DNA of 64,000 nt, taken from NCBI GenBank assembly GCA_018335755.1, contig JAGXRK010000050.1:124001-188000 (forward strand), in the 5' to 3' direction. Positions 1-7,898 of the stretch are shown here, piece after piece (the first letter of the stretch is position 1; every line of letters begins with the position of its first letter). The translations under genes and the position numbers were made by a program. The notes beneath the pieces are model-generated. The model was not told where the DNA came from. It saw nothing but the letters and a program-made list of their open reading frames with translations, and ran no database searches. The stretch comes from Ignavibacterium sp. GTDB lineage: Bacteria > Bacteroidota > Ignavibacteria > Ignavibacteriales > Ignavibacteriaceae.

Positions 1-78
1 GCAGGTGCATCTGATTACATAACAAAGCCGTTTTCCACTCCTGTTCTTCTGGCAAGGATAAACAAAATTCTTAACTAA
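1..78 (+). CDS. C-terminal end of a response regulator (partial)
   Basis: The window opens inside a gene read in frame 1 that ends at a TAA at 76-78. The 25 visible residues begin AGASDYITKPF, the end of a CheY-like receiver domain, with the conserved lysine in the KPF motif, followed by the last helix. The protein stops right after the receiver, so any output domain would be N-terminal or absent. The HEAT and glycosyltransferase genes begin 13 bases downstream, so this regulator may control the same polysaccharide module. What lies upstream cannot be seen. Confidence 0.8.
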   Translation, partial: AGASDYITKPFSTPVLLARINKILN

Positions 79-91
79 TCCGATTAATAGA

Positions 92-1198
92 TTGAACTTA
101 TTATATAGTTTTATTCTTTCTGTAATTACCCAAATAAGTATACTTAGTACCTTAACTCATATTATTTTATTTCTATTCATTTGTTCATTTCTGTTTGTTT
201 GTGTAGTTCTCCTTATTCGCCTAAAAGACCTAAGATTTAATAAAAAGGTTGAGGACTTTACACAATACTGGGCACCTGTTTTTTTTAATTACATTGGTTC
301 AGACAAAGATCCAAATGAATTCACCGATAGAATTCCAAAAAAAAATGCATCTATTTTTTTACTTTTTCTAAAAAAATATATTCATTCTCTAAGTGGTAAA
401 GAACTACAGTCTCTTCTGAATATCATTAATAATACCTGGATTTTTGATTATCTTTTAAGTGATTTAAAAAGCAGGTCAATTGAAAGAAGACTGAGAGCAA
501 TATATTATTTTGGCATTGCCAAAAACCAAATAATTAAACCAATCCTTATTTCTTTTCTAACGATTAGAAACTTGCAAATATTTTTTCAATCCGCCAGAAG
601 TCTTGCAAGAATGAATGCCTTGGAAACCACGGAGAGAATTCTGGCCGGAGCTCGTTTACAAAAAAAAATCAGTCAGGAAATTCTTGTTTCAATACTTTTA
701 GAATTTAACCAGGAAGTCTGTGAATACCTGATAAAGCGTATATACGTTGAAAATGAAAAATTTAAAACTGCAATTATAAAAGTTTTTCGAAATTTTAATT
801 ACCAGGATGCTTCACCCATATTAAGAAAGATAATAGACCAGGCAAAAGACAAACTGCTGATAATTGAATGTATTAAGTTTGCGGGGCAGATAGAATCCTT
901 AAATGCTCTGGACAATATAAAAACTTATCTTCAACATCCTGATCCTGATATAAGAAGCGAAGCGGTAAAATCCGTAAAACAAATTGGTGGAGATACAGAA
1001 TCGTTAGAAATATCAGTTAATCTGTACGATAATTCCTGGCAGGTACAAATTGATGCAGCTGAAGCACTGGTAAACCTTAAACCAGTAGGGATCAGTATTC
1101 TAAAATTGGTTGCTGTCAGTCAATCTGAACCTCGGGCAGCTTCTATTGCACAAATGGTGCTAAGTGAATTATCTTTGGAAAGCGGTCAGAATGTTTGA
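92..1198 (+). CDS. HEAT-repeat membrane protein
   Basis: The 368-residue protein starts at a TTG, with no better ATG near. About the first 48 residues form two hydrophobic segments ending in a positively charged stretch. The rest is an alpha-helical solenoid with HEAT-like repeats, clearest near residues 200-350 (for example the HPDPDIRSEAVKSVKQIGG unit and the DNSWQVQIDAAEAL unit). Such repeats usually hold protein partners. The gene overlaps the following glycosyltransferase by 8 bases (ATGTTTGA), so the two are translationally coupled. An accessory or scaffold role for the polysaccharide synthase is inferred from this context; no enzymatic motif is visible. Confidence 0.8.
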   Translation: MNLLYSFILSVITQISILSTLTHIILFLFICSFLFVCVVLLIRLKDLRFNKKVEDFTQYWAPVFFNYIGSDKDPNEFTDRIPKKNASIFLLFLKKYIHSLSGKELQSLLNIINNTWIFDYLLSDLKSRSIERRLRAIYYFGIAKNQIIKPILISFLTIRNLQIFFQSARSLARMNALETTERILAGARLQKKISQEILVSILLEFNQEVCEYLIKRIYVENEKFKTAIIKVFRNFNYQDASPILRKIIDQAKDKLLIIECIKFAGQIESLNALDNIKTYLQHPDPDIRSEAVKSVKQIGGDTESLEISVNLYDNSWQVQIDAAEALVNLKPVGISILKLVAVSQSEPRAASIAQMVLSELSLESGQNV

Positions 1199-2603
1199 AT
1201 TATTATTTACAACATTTAATTATTTTATTCTGATCTATTTCCTTTCCCTGGTTACAATATATATAATATTAAACCTGGTTTCTTTCAAAAAAATTCTAAG
1301 TTACAATCTGGATGTGGGTTACGCCGATCTTGAAAAAATATTTAAAGTAAGAAATTATATACCTATTTCAATTATTGTTCCGGCATATAATGAAGCAAAT
1401 GGTATTGTAGAAAGTGTTCAATCATTGCTGCAGCTTATCTATCCTAATTTTCAACTAATTGTTGTTAATGATGGTTCTAAAGATGAATCGATAGATAAAT
1501 TGGTAAAAAACTTTGAATTAAGAAAAACAACTGTTCCTCCTCTTTATAAACTGGACAGCCAGCAGATTTTTTCAGTTTATAAATCAATTAAACATCATAA
1601 TCTAATAGTAGTAGATAAGGCAAACGGCGGTAAAGCAGATGCAATAAATGCCGGGGTTAATGTAGCTAAGCATCCGCTAATTACAGTGATTGATGCTGAC
1701 TCAATTCTTGAAAGAGATTGTCTGCTTAAAATAGTACGGCCTTTTTTAGAAAACGAGAACATATTAGCTGTTGGGGGAACTATCAGGATTGCAAATGGTT
1801 GTAACATCAGAAAAGGACACGTTATTGAAATAGGAATGGCGAAATCATGGCTTGCCAGATTTCAGGTGGTAGAATACTTGCGAGCTTTTTTATTCGGAAG
1901 AACCGGGTTCGATGCAATGAACGGAATTTTAATTATTTCAGGTGCATTCAGTTGTTTTAGAAGAGATGCTCTTGTTGAAATTGGAGGTTACCGAGAGGGC
2001 TCTATTGGCGAAGACATGGAGATTATTGTCAGAATGCATAAATATTTCAGAAGGAAAAATCCGAAAGCTAAAATTACCTTTATCCCTGATCCTATCTGCT
2101 GGACAGAAGCCCCGGAAAATTTAAAGATCTTGATGCGGCAAAGAACCCGCTGGCAGAAAGGCACTGTTGACAGCGTTTTACTTCATAAATATTTATTTAT
2201 GAACTTCCGTTATGGCCTGATGGGAACAATTGCTTTTCCTTATTATGTTTTATTCGAAACTTTTGGACCTGTTATCGAAATAATCGGCTATATCGTCTTT
2301 ATTATTTCTATTGTCATGGGAATCGTTTCTTACGAGTTTATGATTGCATTTTTATCGGTTGCAGTTTTATATGGTATCGTTCTTTCTATTTTATCTGTTG
2401 TGCTCGAAGAACTTTCATTTAAAAAATATCCTAAAATTAAACATCTGTTCATTTTGTTCTCTGCCGCTGTTTTAGAGAATTTCGGTTACAGACAACTAAC
2501 CTCCTGGTGGAGATTTAAAGGGATGCTCGAGTATTTCTTCGGTAAAAGAAGCTGGGGACAGATGGAGAAAAAAGGATTTTCATCTCTAAAACCCAATAAT
2601 TAA
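1191..2603 (+). CDS. processive family-2 glycosyltransferase, membrane-bound
   Basis: The protein (470 residues from the ATG at 1191) is a GT2 enzyme of the poly-N-acetylglucosamine/cellulose/hyaluronan synthase type. An N-terminal membrane segment (about 8-30) is followed by the GT-A domain: VPAYNEA near 63, the NDGS nucleotide-binding acid near 94, DAD at 168-170, the GED general base motif at 273-275 and QRTRW at 317-321, the mark of processive synthases. C-terminal membrane helices follow (about 340-430). A GTG at 1164 would add nine residues, but the ATG fits better, with a purine-rich GGAAAGCGG upstream and only an 8-base overlap with the HEAT gene. The polymer made cannot be read from the sequence. 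Confidence 0.9.
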   Translation: MFELLFTTFNYFILIYFLSLVTIYIILNLVSFKKILSYNLDVGYADLEKIFKVRNYIPISIIVPAYNEANGIVESVQSLLQLIYPNFQLIVVNDGSKDESIDKLVKNFELRKTTVPPLYKLDSQQIFSVYKSIKHHNLIVVDKANGGKADAINAGVNVAKHPLITVIDADSILERDCLLKIVRPFLENENILAVGGTIRIANGCNIRKGHVIEIGMAKSWLARFQVVEYLRAFLFGRTGFDAMNGILIISGAFSCFRRDALVEIGGYREGSIGEDMEIIVRMHKYFRRKNPKAKITFIPDPICWTEAPENLKILMRQRTRWQKGTVDSVLLHKYLFMNFRYGLMGTIAFPYYVLFETFGPVIEIIGYIVFIISIVMGIVSYEFMIAFLSVAVLYGIVLSILSVVLEELSFKKYPKIKHLFILFSAAVLENFGYRQLTSWWRFKGMLEYFFGKRSWGQMEKKGFSSLKPNN

Positions 2604-2612
2604 ATATTTAGT

Positions 2613-3407
2613 ATGAATAAACATTTTTTACCATTTGTTGTTGTGTTAGCAATTTTATTTTTACATTCTGTTTTATTAGCACAAGAATATAAATTGAATA
2701 ATGAAGAGCACATAAACAAACTTCTAATTAATTACAATCTTGATTCATTTGATTCAGGGAATAAACCCTGGCACTTAACCAGTCTGGAATACGAAAGAAA
2801 ATTTAGTTTTAGTTCCGTAATTCCAAGATTAAACTACGCAAGAAGATTTAATGAAAATGGATTTCAATTTGAAACCGATAGTTATATTTTCATTTCAAAA
2901 AAAACTTATACTTACCTTAATGCCGGGTTTTCAGAAGATATAATTTTTCCAAAACTAAGATTTGGTATTGAGCCTTACCAAGTTCTGCCAGAGGGATTTG
3001 AAGCATCGGTTGGATTCCGTTTCTTATCATTTGACCAAAGTGATATCAGAATATTCACAGGAAGCATTGGAAAATATTTTGGTAATTACTGGGTATCAAT
3101 TAGACCTTTTCTTGTGCCGGAATCCGGTGAAACAAAATTCACACTTAATATACTTGCCAGAAGATATTTTACAGATAAATATAATTATTTAACACTCAGA
3201 CTTGCCTGGGGCAGTTATCCCTCTCAATCATTAACGCTTCAGGAATTTGCAAGAACTAAATCTAATTCGATTGGCTTTGATTACAGTTTTTGGTTATTAA
3301 AAGATATTCTATTAGGACTAGGTTTATCATATGAGCACGAGGAAATTAATGATAATCTGACCAGAGATAGATATACATTTATTCTAATGCTCACCGGATT
3401 TTTCTGA
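2613..3407 (+). CDS. YaiO-like outer-membrane beta-barrel protein
   Basis: This 264-residue protein has a signal peptide (about 1-23, cut after LLAQ). The mature part consists of alternating beta strands and ends in phenylalanine, as outer-membrane barrels do. Phrases such as WHLTSLEYERKF, LNYARRF, PEGFEASVGFRFL and GNYWVSIRPF fit the YaiO outer-membrane domain family. It starts 9 bases after the glycosyltransferase stop and is in the same operon, so a role in moving or anchoring the polysaccharide at the outer membrane is likely. Family assignment is from memory of the motif pattern. Confidence 0.78.
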   Translation: MNKHFLPFVVVLAILFLHSVLLAQEYKLNNEEHINKLLINYNLDSFDSGNKPWHLTSLEYERKFSFSSVIPRLNYARRFNENGFQFETDSYIFISKKTYTYLNAGFSEDIIFPKLRFGIEPYQVLPEGFEASVGFRFLSFDQSDIRIFTGSIGKYFGNYWVSIRPFLVPESGETKFTLNILARRYFTDKYNYLTLRLAWGSYPSQSLTLQEFARTKSNSIGFDYSFWLLKDILLGLGLSYEHEEINDNLTRDRYTFILMLTGFF

Positions 3408-3604
3408 TAAAATAATCGGCAAAAAAATTATAGTACTATGTTCTTTATTGTTGTTCTCAACTTTTTCAAACCCCCAACTATATACATGCTTCAATAATAA
3501 ATAGTCCTTAAAACTAGCTAATTACACAGTAGAAATATTTTTACCCTGATATTAAACTTTTTCAGAAAATGTTTGTTATAAGTACATATAACAATAACCA
3601 TTTT

Positions 3605-4504
3605 ATGAAGTATCAGGACAAATCACTAAAATTAGCATATAAATTCGCCCGCTCGCAGACAAAGCACTACTCAAAAAGCTTTTTCATCTCTGCAAGTCTG
3701 CTTCCTAAAGAAAAGCGATGGGATACCTTTGCTCTGTACAATTTTTGCCGGTATGCGGATAATCTAATTGACAAGCCGAGAAATCGTTCTGTGGAGGAAT
3801 TGATTCTTGAAGTTGATCATTTTGCTGAGGAAGTTACAGCCGCATACAAATATGGTGAATCTGAGCATCCTGTATTAAAGTCTTTTGTAGAAGTTGCGCT
3901 AAAATATCAAATGCCGATGAATTACCCTCTCGAACTTCTTGAAGGGGTAAAGATGGACCTGGTCCACAAAAGATACGAGACCTTTGACGATCTTTATAAA
4001 TTCTGTTATAAAGTTGCTGGTGTTGTCGGTGTGATGATGACTTACATACTTGGTTATAAATCCAACCATGCTTTTTGTTACGCAGAGCATCTCGGTGCAG
4101 CAATGCAGCTAACAAATATTCTGCGGGATGTACAGGAAGATAAAGATGTGGATAGGATCTATCTGCCTCTTGATGAATTAACTCAATTTAATTTAAGCTA
4201 TGATGATATTAAGAATGAGTTGTTTGATGAAAGAATGAGTAAGTTTATGAAATACCAGATTGACAGGGCTGACCGTTACTACAGAGAAGCAAATGAAGGT
4301 ATTAAACTACTTACTCCTAACACACAGTTTGCAATTTCATCCGCAAGCAGAATTTATCGCGGTATTCTGTTGAAGATTGAAACAAAAAATTATAATCCTT
4401 TTGATGGAAGAGTTTTTGTAAACCTTGGCGAAAAACTAAGGATCTTATCGGGTGAGATTTTAAGAACACGATTTTTAAACCCATTATTAAACTTATTTAC
4501 ATAA
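3605..4504 (+). CDS. crtB: phytoene synthase (squalene/phytoene synthase family)
   Basis: The enzyme joins two geranylgeranyl diphosphates to phytoene, the first committed carotenoid step. Both Asp-rich magnesium sites are present: DNLID at 52-56 and DVQED at 175-179 followed by DRIYLP, the family signature. Length from the ATG at 3605 is 299 residues, usual for the family; an in-frame ATG at 3569 would add a 12-residue tail (starting MFVISTYN) with no family counterpart. Neither start has a clear Shine-Dalgarno sequence. It is the first gene of a four-gene carotenoid operon. Squalene synthase of the same superfamily is less likely because a CrtI-type desaturase follows. Confidence 0.92.
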   Translation: MKYQDKSLKLAYKFARSQTKHYSKSFFISASLLPKEKRWDTFALYNFCRYADNLIDKPRNRSVEELILEVDHFAEEVTAAYKYGESEHPVLKSFVEVALKYQMPMNYPLELLEGVKMDLVHKRYETFDDLYKFCYKVAGVVGVMMTYILGYKSNHAFCYAEHLGAAMQLTNILRDVQEDKDVDRIYLPLDELTQFNLSYDDIKNELFDERMSKFMKYQIDRADRYYREANEGIKLLTPNTQFAISSASRIYRGILLKIETKNYNPFDGRVFVNLGEKLRILSGEILRTRFLNPLLNLFT

Positions 4505-4510
4505 AAGAAT

Positions 4511-4960
4511 ATGAAAAAATCATTAATAAATCTGACGCACTTGTTTTTCCTTTTTACCTTTTTACTTCCGGGCATTTACCCGCAGGAAAAGAACGGAACA
4601 ATAATCATTGAACTGGACAAAATCGAAAACCAAAAGGGTTCAATACAGGTATCTTTATACAATAATGAAGATGGTTTTCCTGATGATTATAAAAAAGCCT
4701 TATTCTATAAGACTTATCCTATAACTCCCGAACTTAATAAGATAACTATTGAGAATATTCCATACGGAACATACGCTTTGGCTATTCTCCATGATGAGAA
4801 TGATAACTTCAAATTGGATACAAACTTTTTAGGCATTCCTAAGGAAGGATACGGTTTTTCAAATAATGTTAAAGGAATGTTTGGTCCTCCATCATTCAAT
4901 AAGGCAAAATTTGAAATGAATGAAAAAGAATCTTACCATTTGATGAAATTGAATTATTAG
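4511..4960 (+). CDS. secreted DUF2141 protein
   Basis: The 149-residue protein has a signal peptide (about 1-25) and then a DUF2141 domain, recognised by GSIQVSLYNNEDGFP, the PYGTYALAILHDENDN segment and the LGIPKEGYGFSNN segment. The biochemical function of this family is not known. It sits 6 bases after crtB and one base before crtI, so it is co-transcribed with the carotenoid genes; DUF2141 genes are found beside carotenoid genes in other Bacteroidota, which suggests but does not prove a link to envelope pigments. Confidence 0.85.
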   Translation: MKKSLINLTHLFFLFTFLLPGIYPQEKNGTIIIELDKIENQKGSIQVSLYNNEDGFPDDYKKALFYKTYPITPELNKITIENIPYGTYALAILHDENDNFKLDTNFLGIPKEGYGFSNNVKGMFGPPSFNKAKFEMNEKESYHLMKLNY

Positions 4961-4961
4961 G

Positions 4962-6461
4962 ATGAAAAAAAAAATTGTAGTAATCGGAGGCGGTTTTGGC
5001 GGATTATCTGCAGCTAACCGGCTCGCGGCAAAAGGACACGATGTTACACTGTTTGATAACCGGGATAAACTCGGCGGAAGAGGTTATCAATACGAAGTAA
5101 ACGGGTTTAAGTTTGACGGCGGACCTACTGTTATGACGGCTCCATACATTTTTGATGAGATATTTGAAGCTGCCGGAAAGAATCGTGAAGATTATTTTAA
5201 GATGGTTCCTCTTGATCCATTTTACAGAATATTTGATCAGGACGGAAATTATTTTGATTATATGCATCAGCTTGATGATATTTTAAAACAGATTGACAAA
5301 TGGAATCCATCTGATAAAGATGGATATGTAAAGTTTCTTAAGAACACTCGCGGTATATTTGAATTATTCCATCAATACACCGATCAGCCTTTCCTGAACT
5401 TTGGTAAAATGATGAAGATAATGCCCGGAGTAATAAAACTCGGTGGCTATCGCGGAACATTTAATCATGTTTCAAAATATATTAAGCATGATTTTTTAAG
5501 AAGAGTTTTTTCATTTCACCCTCTTCTTATTGGAGGTAATCCTTTCTATACTCCGTCTTTATACACTTTGATAGTGCAGTTCGAAAAGGAATGGGGTGTT
5601 CATTATGCAATTGGTGGTACTGGTGCAGTTGTAGATGGATTCGGCCGGTTGCTTAAAGATCTCGGCGGAAAAATTTATTTGAATCAGGAAGTTGAAGAGA
5701 TTCTTATAAAGGATAAAAAGGTAACAGGAGTTAAACTCAAAGACGGCTCAAAGTATGGTGCAGACGTTGTTATATCAAATGGCGATGTAGCAAACACTTA
5801 CAAAAATCTTATTCCGGAAATTTACCGGAAAAAATATTCTGACAGTAAAATCGAAAGAATGAAATACAGCTCTTCCCTTTTTGTATATTACTTCGGTACA
5901 AAGAAGAGATATCTTGATTCAAAATTCTCACATCATAATATTATTATAACAGATAAGTACAAAAAGCTTCTCCGGGAAATATTTGACGGAAAAAAAATGT
6001 CGGATGATCTGTCGCTCTATTTACATATGCCGACAGTAACAGATGCATCAATTGCTCCCGAGGGTTGTGAATCATTCTATGTGCTGGCGCTCGTTCCGAA
6101 TCTTGACGCAAATATTGATTGGAAAGTCCAGGCAAAACCTTATCGGGATAAAATTGTAAACTATCTTGAAGAGAATTATTTACCCGGCTTAAGTGAAAAT
6201 ATTATAGCAGAGCATTATATCGATCCGTTGCATTTTCAAAATACATTAAAAAGTTATAAAGGTGCTGCGTTTGCATTCAGACCGTCGCTTTTACAATCCG
6301 GATATTTCAGACCACACAACCGTTCTGATGAGTTTGAAAATCTTTATTTTGTCGGTGCAGGAACTCATCCCGGTGCAGGCGTTCCAGCGGTTGTTTCTTC
6401 TGGAAAGATTGCTGCAGAACTTATTGATCCTTCACCTACAAACGGCAAAGGAAGATTTTAA
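4962..6461 (+). CDS. crtI: CrtI-type phytoene desaturase
   Basis: This is a 499-residue FAD-dependent amine-oxidase-fold desaturase that would introduce double bonds into phytoene. The dinucleotide-binding GGGFGG motif is at about 9-14, followed by DKLGGRGYQYEVNGFKFDGG, typical of CrtI. The C-terminal GAGTHPGAGVPAV segment (about 465-478) closes the FAD site. Length matches the family. The ATG lies one base after the DUF2141 stop. How many desaturations it makes, and whether it is a desaturase or an isomerase-like relative, cannot be told from sequence alone. Confidence 0.93.
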   Translation: MKKKIVVIGGGFGGLSAANRLAAKGHDVTLFDNRDKLGGRGYQYEVNGFKFDGGPTVMTAPYIFDEIFEAAGKNREDYFKMVPLDPFYRIFDQDGNYFDYMHQLDDILKQIDKWNPSDKDGYVKFLKNTRGIFELFHQYTDQPFLNFGKMMKIMPGVIKLGGYRGTFNHVSKYIKHDFLRRVFSFHPLLIGGNPFYTPSLYTLIVQFEKEWGVHYAIGGTGAVVDGFGRLLKDLGGKIYLNQEVEEILIKDKKVTGVKLKDGSKYGADVVISNGDVANTYKNLIPEIYRKKYSDSKIERMKYSSSLFVYYFGTKKRYLDSKFSHHNIIITDKYKKLLREIFDGKKMSDDLSLYLHMPTVTDASIAPEGCESFYVLALVPNLDANIDWKVQAKPYRDKIVNYLEENYLPGLSENIIAEHYIDPLHFQNTLKSYKGAAFAFRPSLLQSGYFRPHNRSDEFENLYFVGAGTHPGAGVPAVVSSGKIAAELIDPSPTNGKGRF

Positions 6462-7873
6462 TGCGTAAAGCTTTCGAAATAGGTTTTGGCACAACCGAAA
6501 ATGAATTAGTTATTGATGAACTTCAACTCAAAGGCAAAATACCTGATTGGGTTGAAGGAACTTTATTAAGAAACGGTCCGGGAACATTTAAAGCCGGAAA
6601 TCAAAATTACCGTCACTGGTTCGATGGACTTGCAATGCTCCACAAGTTTACCTTCAGAAACGGTACGGTATCGTATGCGAATAAATTTTTGCAGTGCAAA
6701 GCTTACAACGAAGCAAAACTTAATGAAAAAATTTCATACTCTGAGTTTGCTACAGATCCGTGCTATTCGCTTTTTGACCGTGTAAAGGGTGTTTTCTCAC
6801 CAAAAATTACAGATAGTGCAAAAGTAAATGTTGGAAATTTATCCGGTAAATTCGTTGCACTTGGTGAACCATCATTGCAGATGGAATTTGATCCTGAAAC
6901 TTTAGAGTCGGTTGGAGTCTTTGCTTATGACAATAAAGTTAATCAGCATGTAACTACTGTTCATCCGCACATAGATAATAATGAAGTTATAAATCTTACA
7001 ACTCGTTTCGGTCGTGTTAGTAATTACAGATTTATGAAATTGACAAAAGGCAACGATCCTCAGTTAGTCGCCTCTCAAAAAGTTAAATCACCTGCTTACC
7101 TTCACAGTTTTGGTATGAGCAAAAACTATTTGATAATAACGGAATTTCCGTATGTTGTTAATCCGCTTAAAGTACTATTCAAAGCAAAACCATTCATAGA
7201 AAACTATGTGTGGAAACCTGAGAGAGGCACAAGAATTTTTATATTCGATAGAAACAGCGGAAAACTTATAAAGAAAACTATCACCGATGCTTTCTTTGCA
7301 TTTCATCACATAAATGCATTTGAAAAAGGTAATGAACTGATTTTTGACATTGCTGCTTACCCCGATCCCGGAATCATTCAATCATTTTACCTTGACCGGA
7401 TTAAATCCGAAGAAAAAATTCTTCCCGGCGGAGAGATAAGAAGATACAAAGTGGATTTGAATAGTTCACAAAAAGTAACATTTGAAAAATTAACTGACGA
7501 ACTTATTGAACTGCCAAGATTTGATTATGATAAACTTAACATGAACGGCAATTATCAGTTTATATATTCTATCGGCATGGATAGCAAAGCGAAAAACAGC
7601 TTTTATGATCAGATAGTAAAAAGCGATATTAAATCCGGCAAATCTGTTGTATGGTCGGAGCAAAATTGTTTTCCCGGCGAACCTGTATTCATAAGAAATC
7701 CAAAAAGTAAATCAGAAGATGATGGGATAATTCTTTCGGTTGTTTTGGATGAATCAAAAGGTAATTCATTTCTGCTTGTAATGGATGCTCAATCTTTTAC
7801 TGAAATAGCCAGAGCAGAAATTCCGCATGCGGTTTTATTTGGTTATCACGGTAATTTTTATACAAATATTTAA
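6461..7873 (+). CDS. carotenoid cleavage oxygenase (RPE65/CCD family)
   Basis: This 470-residue protein belongs to the iron-dependent carotenoid oxygenase family, which cuts a polyene chain to give apocarotenoids. The four iron-binding histidine regions are all present: TVHPH at 166-170, LHSFG with His215, FHH at 281-283 and GYHGN with His463. RNGPGTF near 37-43 is the usual N-terminal family motif. Its ATG overlaps the crtI stop by one base (TAATG), so it is translated with the carotenoid biosynthesis genes. It may produce retinal or another apocarotenal; no opsin gene is visible in this window. The substrate and cleavage position are unknown. Confidence 0.9.
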   Translation: MRKAFEIGFGTTENELVIDELQLKGKIPDWVEGTLLRNGPGTFKAGNQNYRHWFDGLAMLHKFTFRNGTVSYANKFLQCKAYNEAKLNEKISYSEFATDPCYSLFDRVKGVFSPKITDSAKVNVGNLSGKFVALGEPSLQMEFDPETLESVGVFAYDNKVNQHVTTVHPHIDNNEVINLTTRFGRVSNYRFMKLTKGNDPQLVASQKVKSPAYLHSFGMSKNYLIITEFPYVVNPLKVLFKAKPFIENYVWKPERGTRIFIFDRNSGKLIKKTITDAFFAFHHINAFEKGNELIFDIAAYPDPGIIQSFYLDRIKSEEKILPGGEIRRYKVDLNSSQKVTFEKLTDELIELPRFDYDKLNMNGNYQFIYSIGMDSKAKNSFYDQIVKSDIKSGKSVVWSEQNCFPGEPVFIRNPKSKSEDDGIILSVVLDESKGNSFLLVMDAQSFTEIARAEIPHAVLFGYHGNFYTNI

Positions 7874-7898
7874 TAATCTGTCTTTTATAATTAGAATA

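Noticed and set aside
7827..7898. Upstream start of the TonB receptor
   Set aside because: It would overlap the oxygenase gene by 47 bases and place a second hydrophobic stretch before a normal signal peptide; the ATG at 7899 is preferred.
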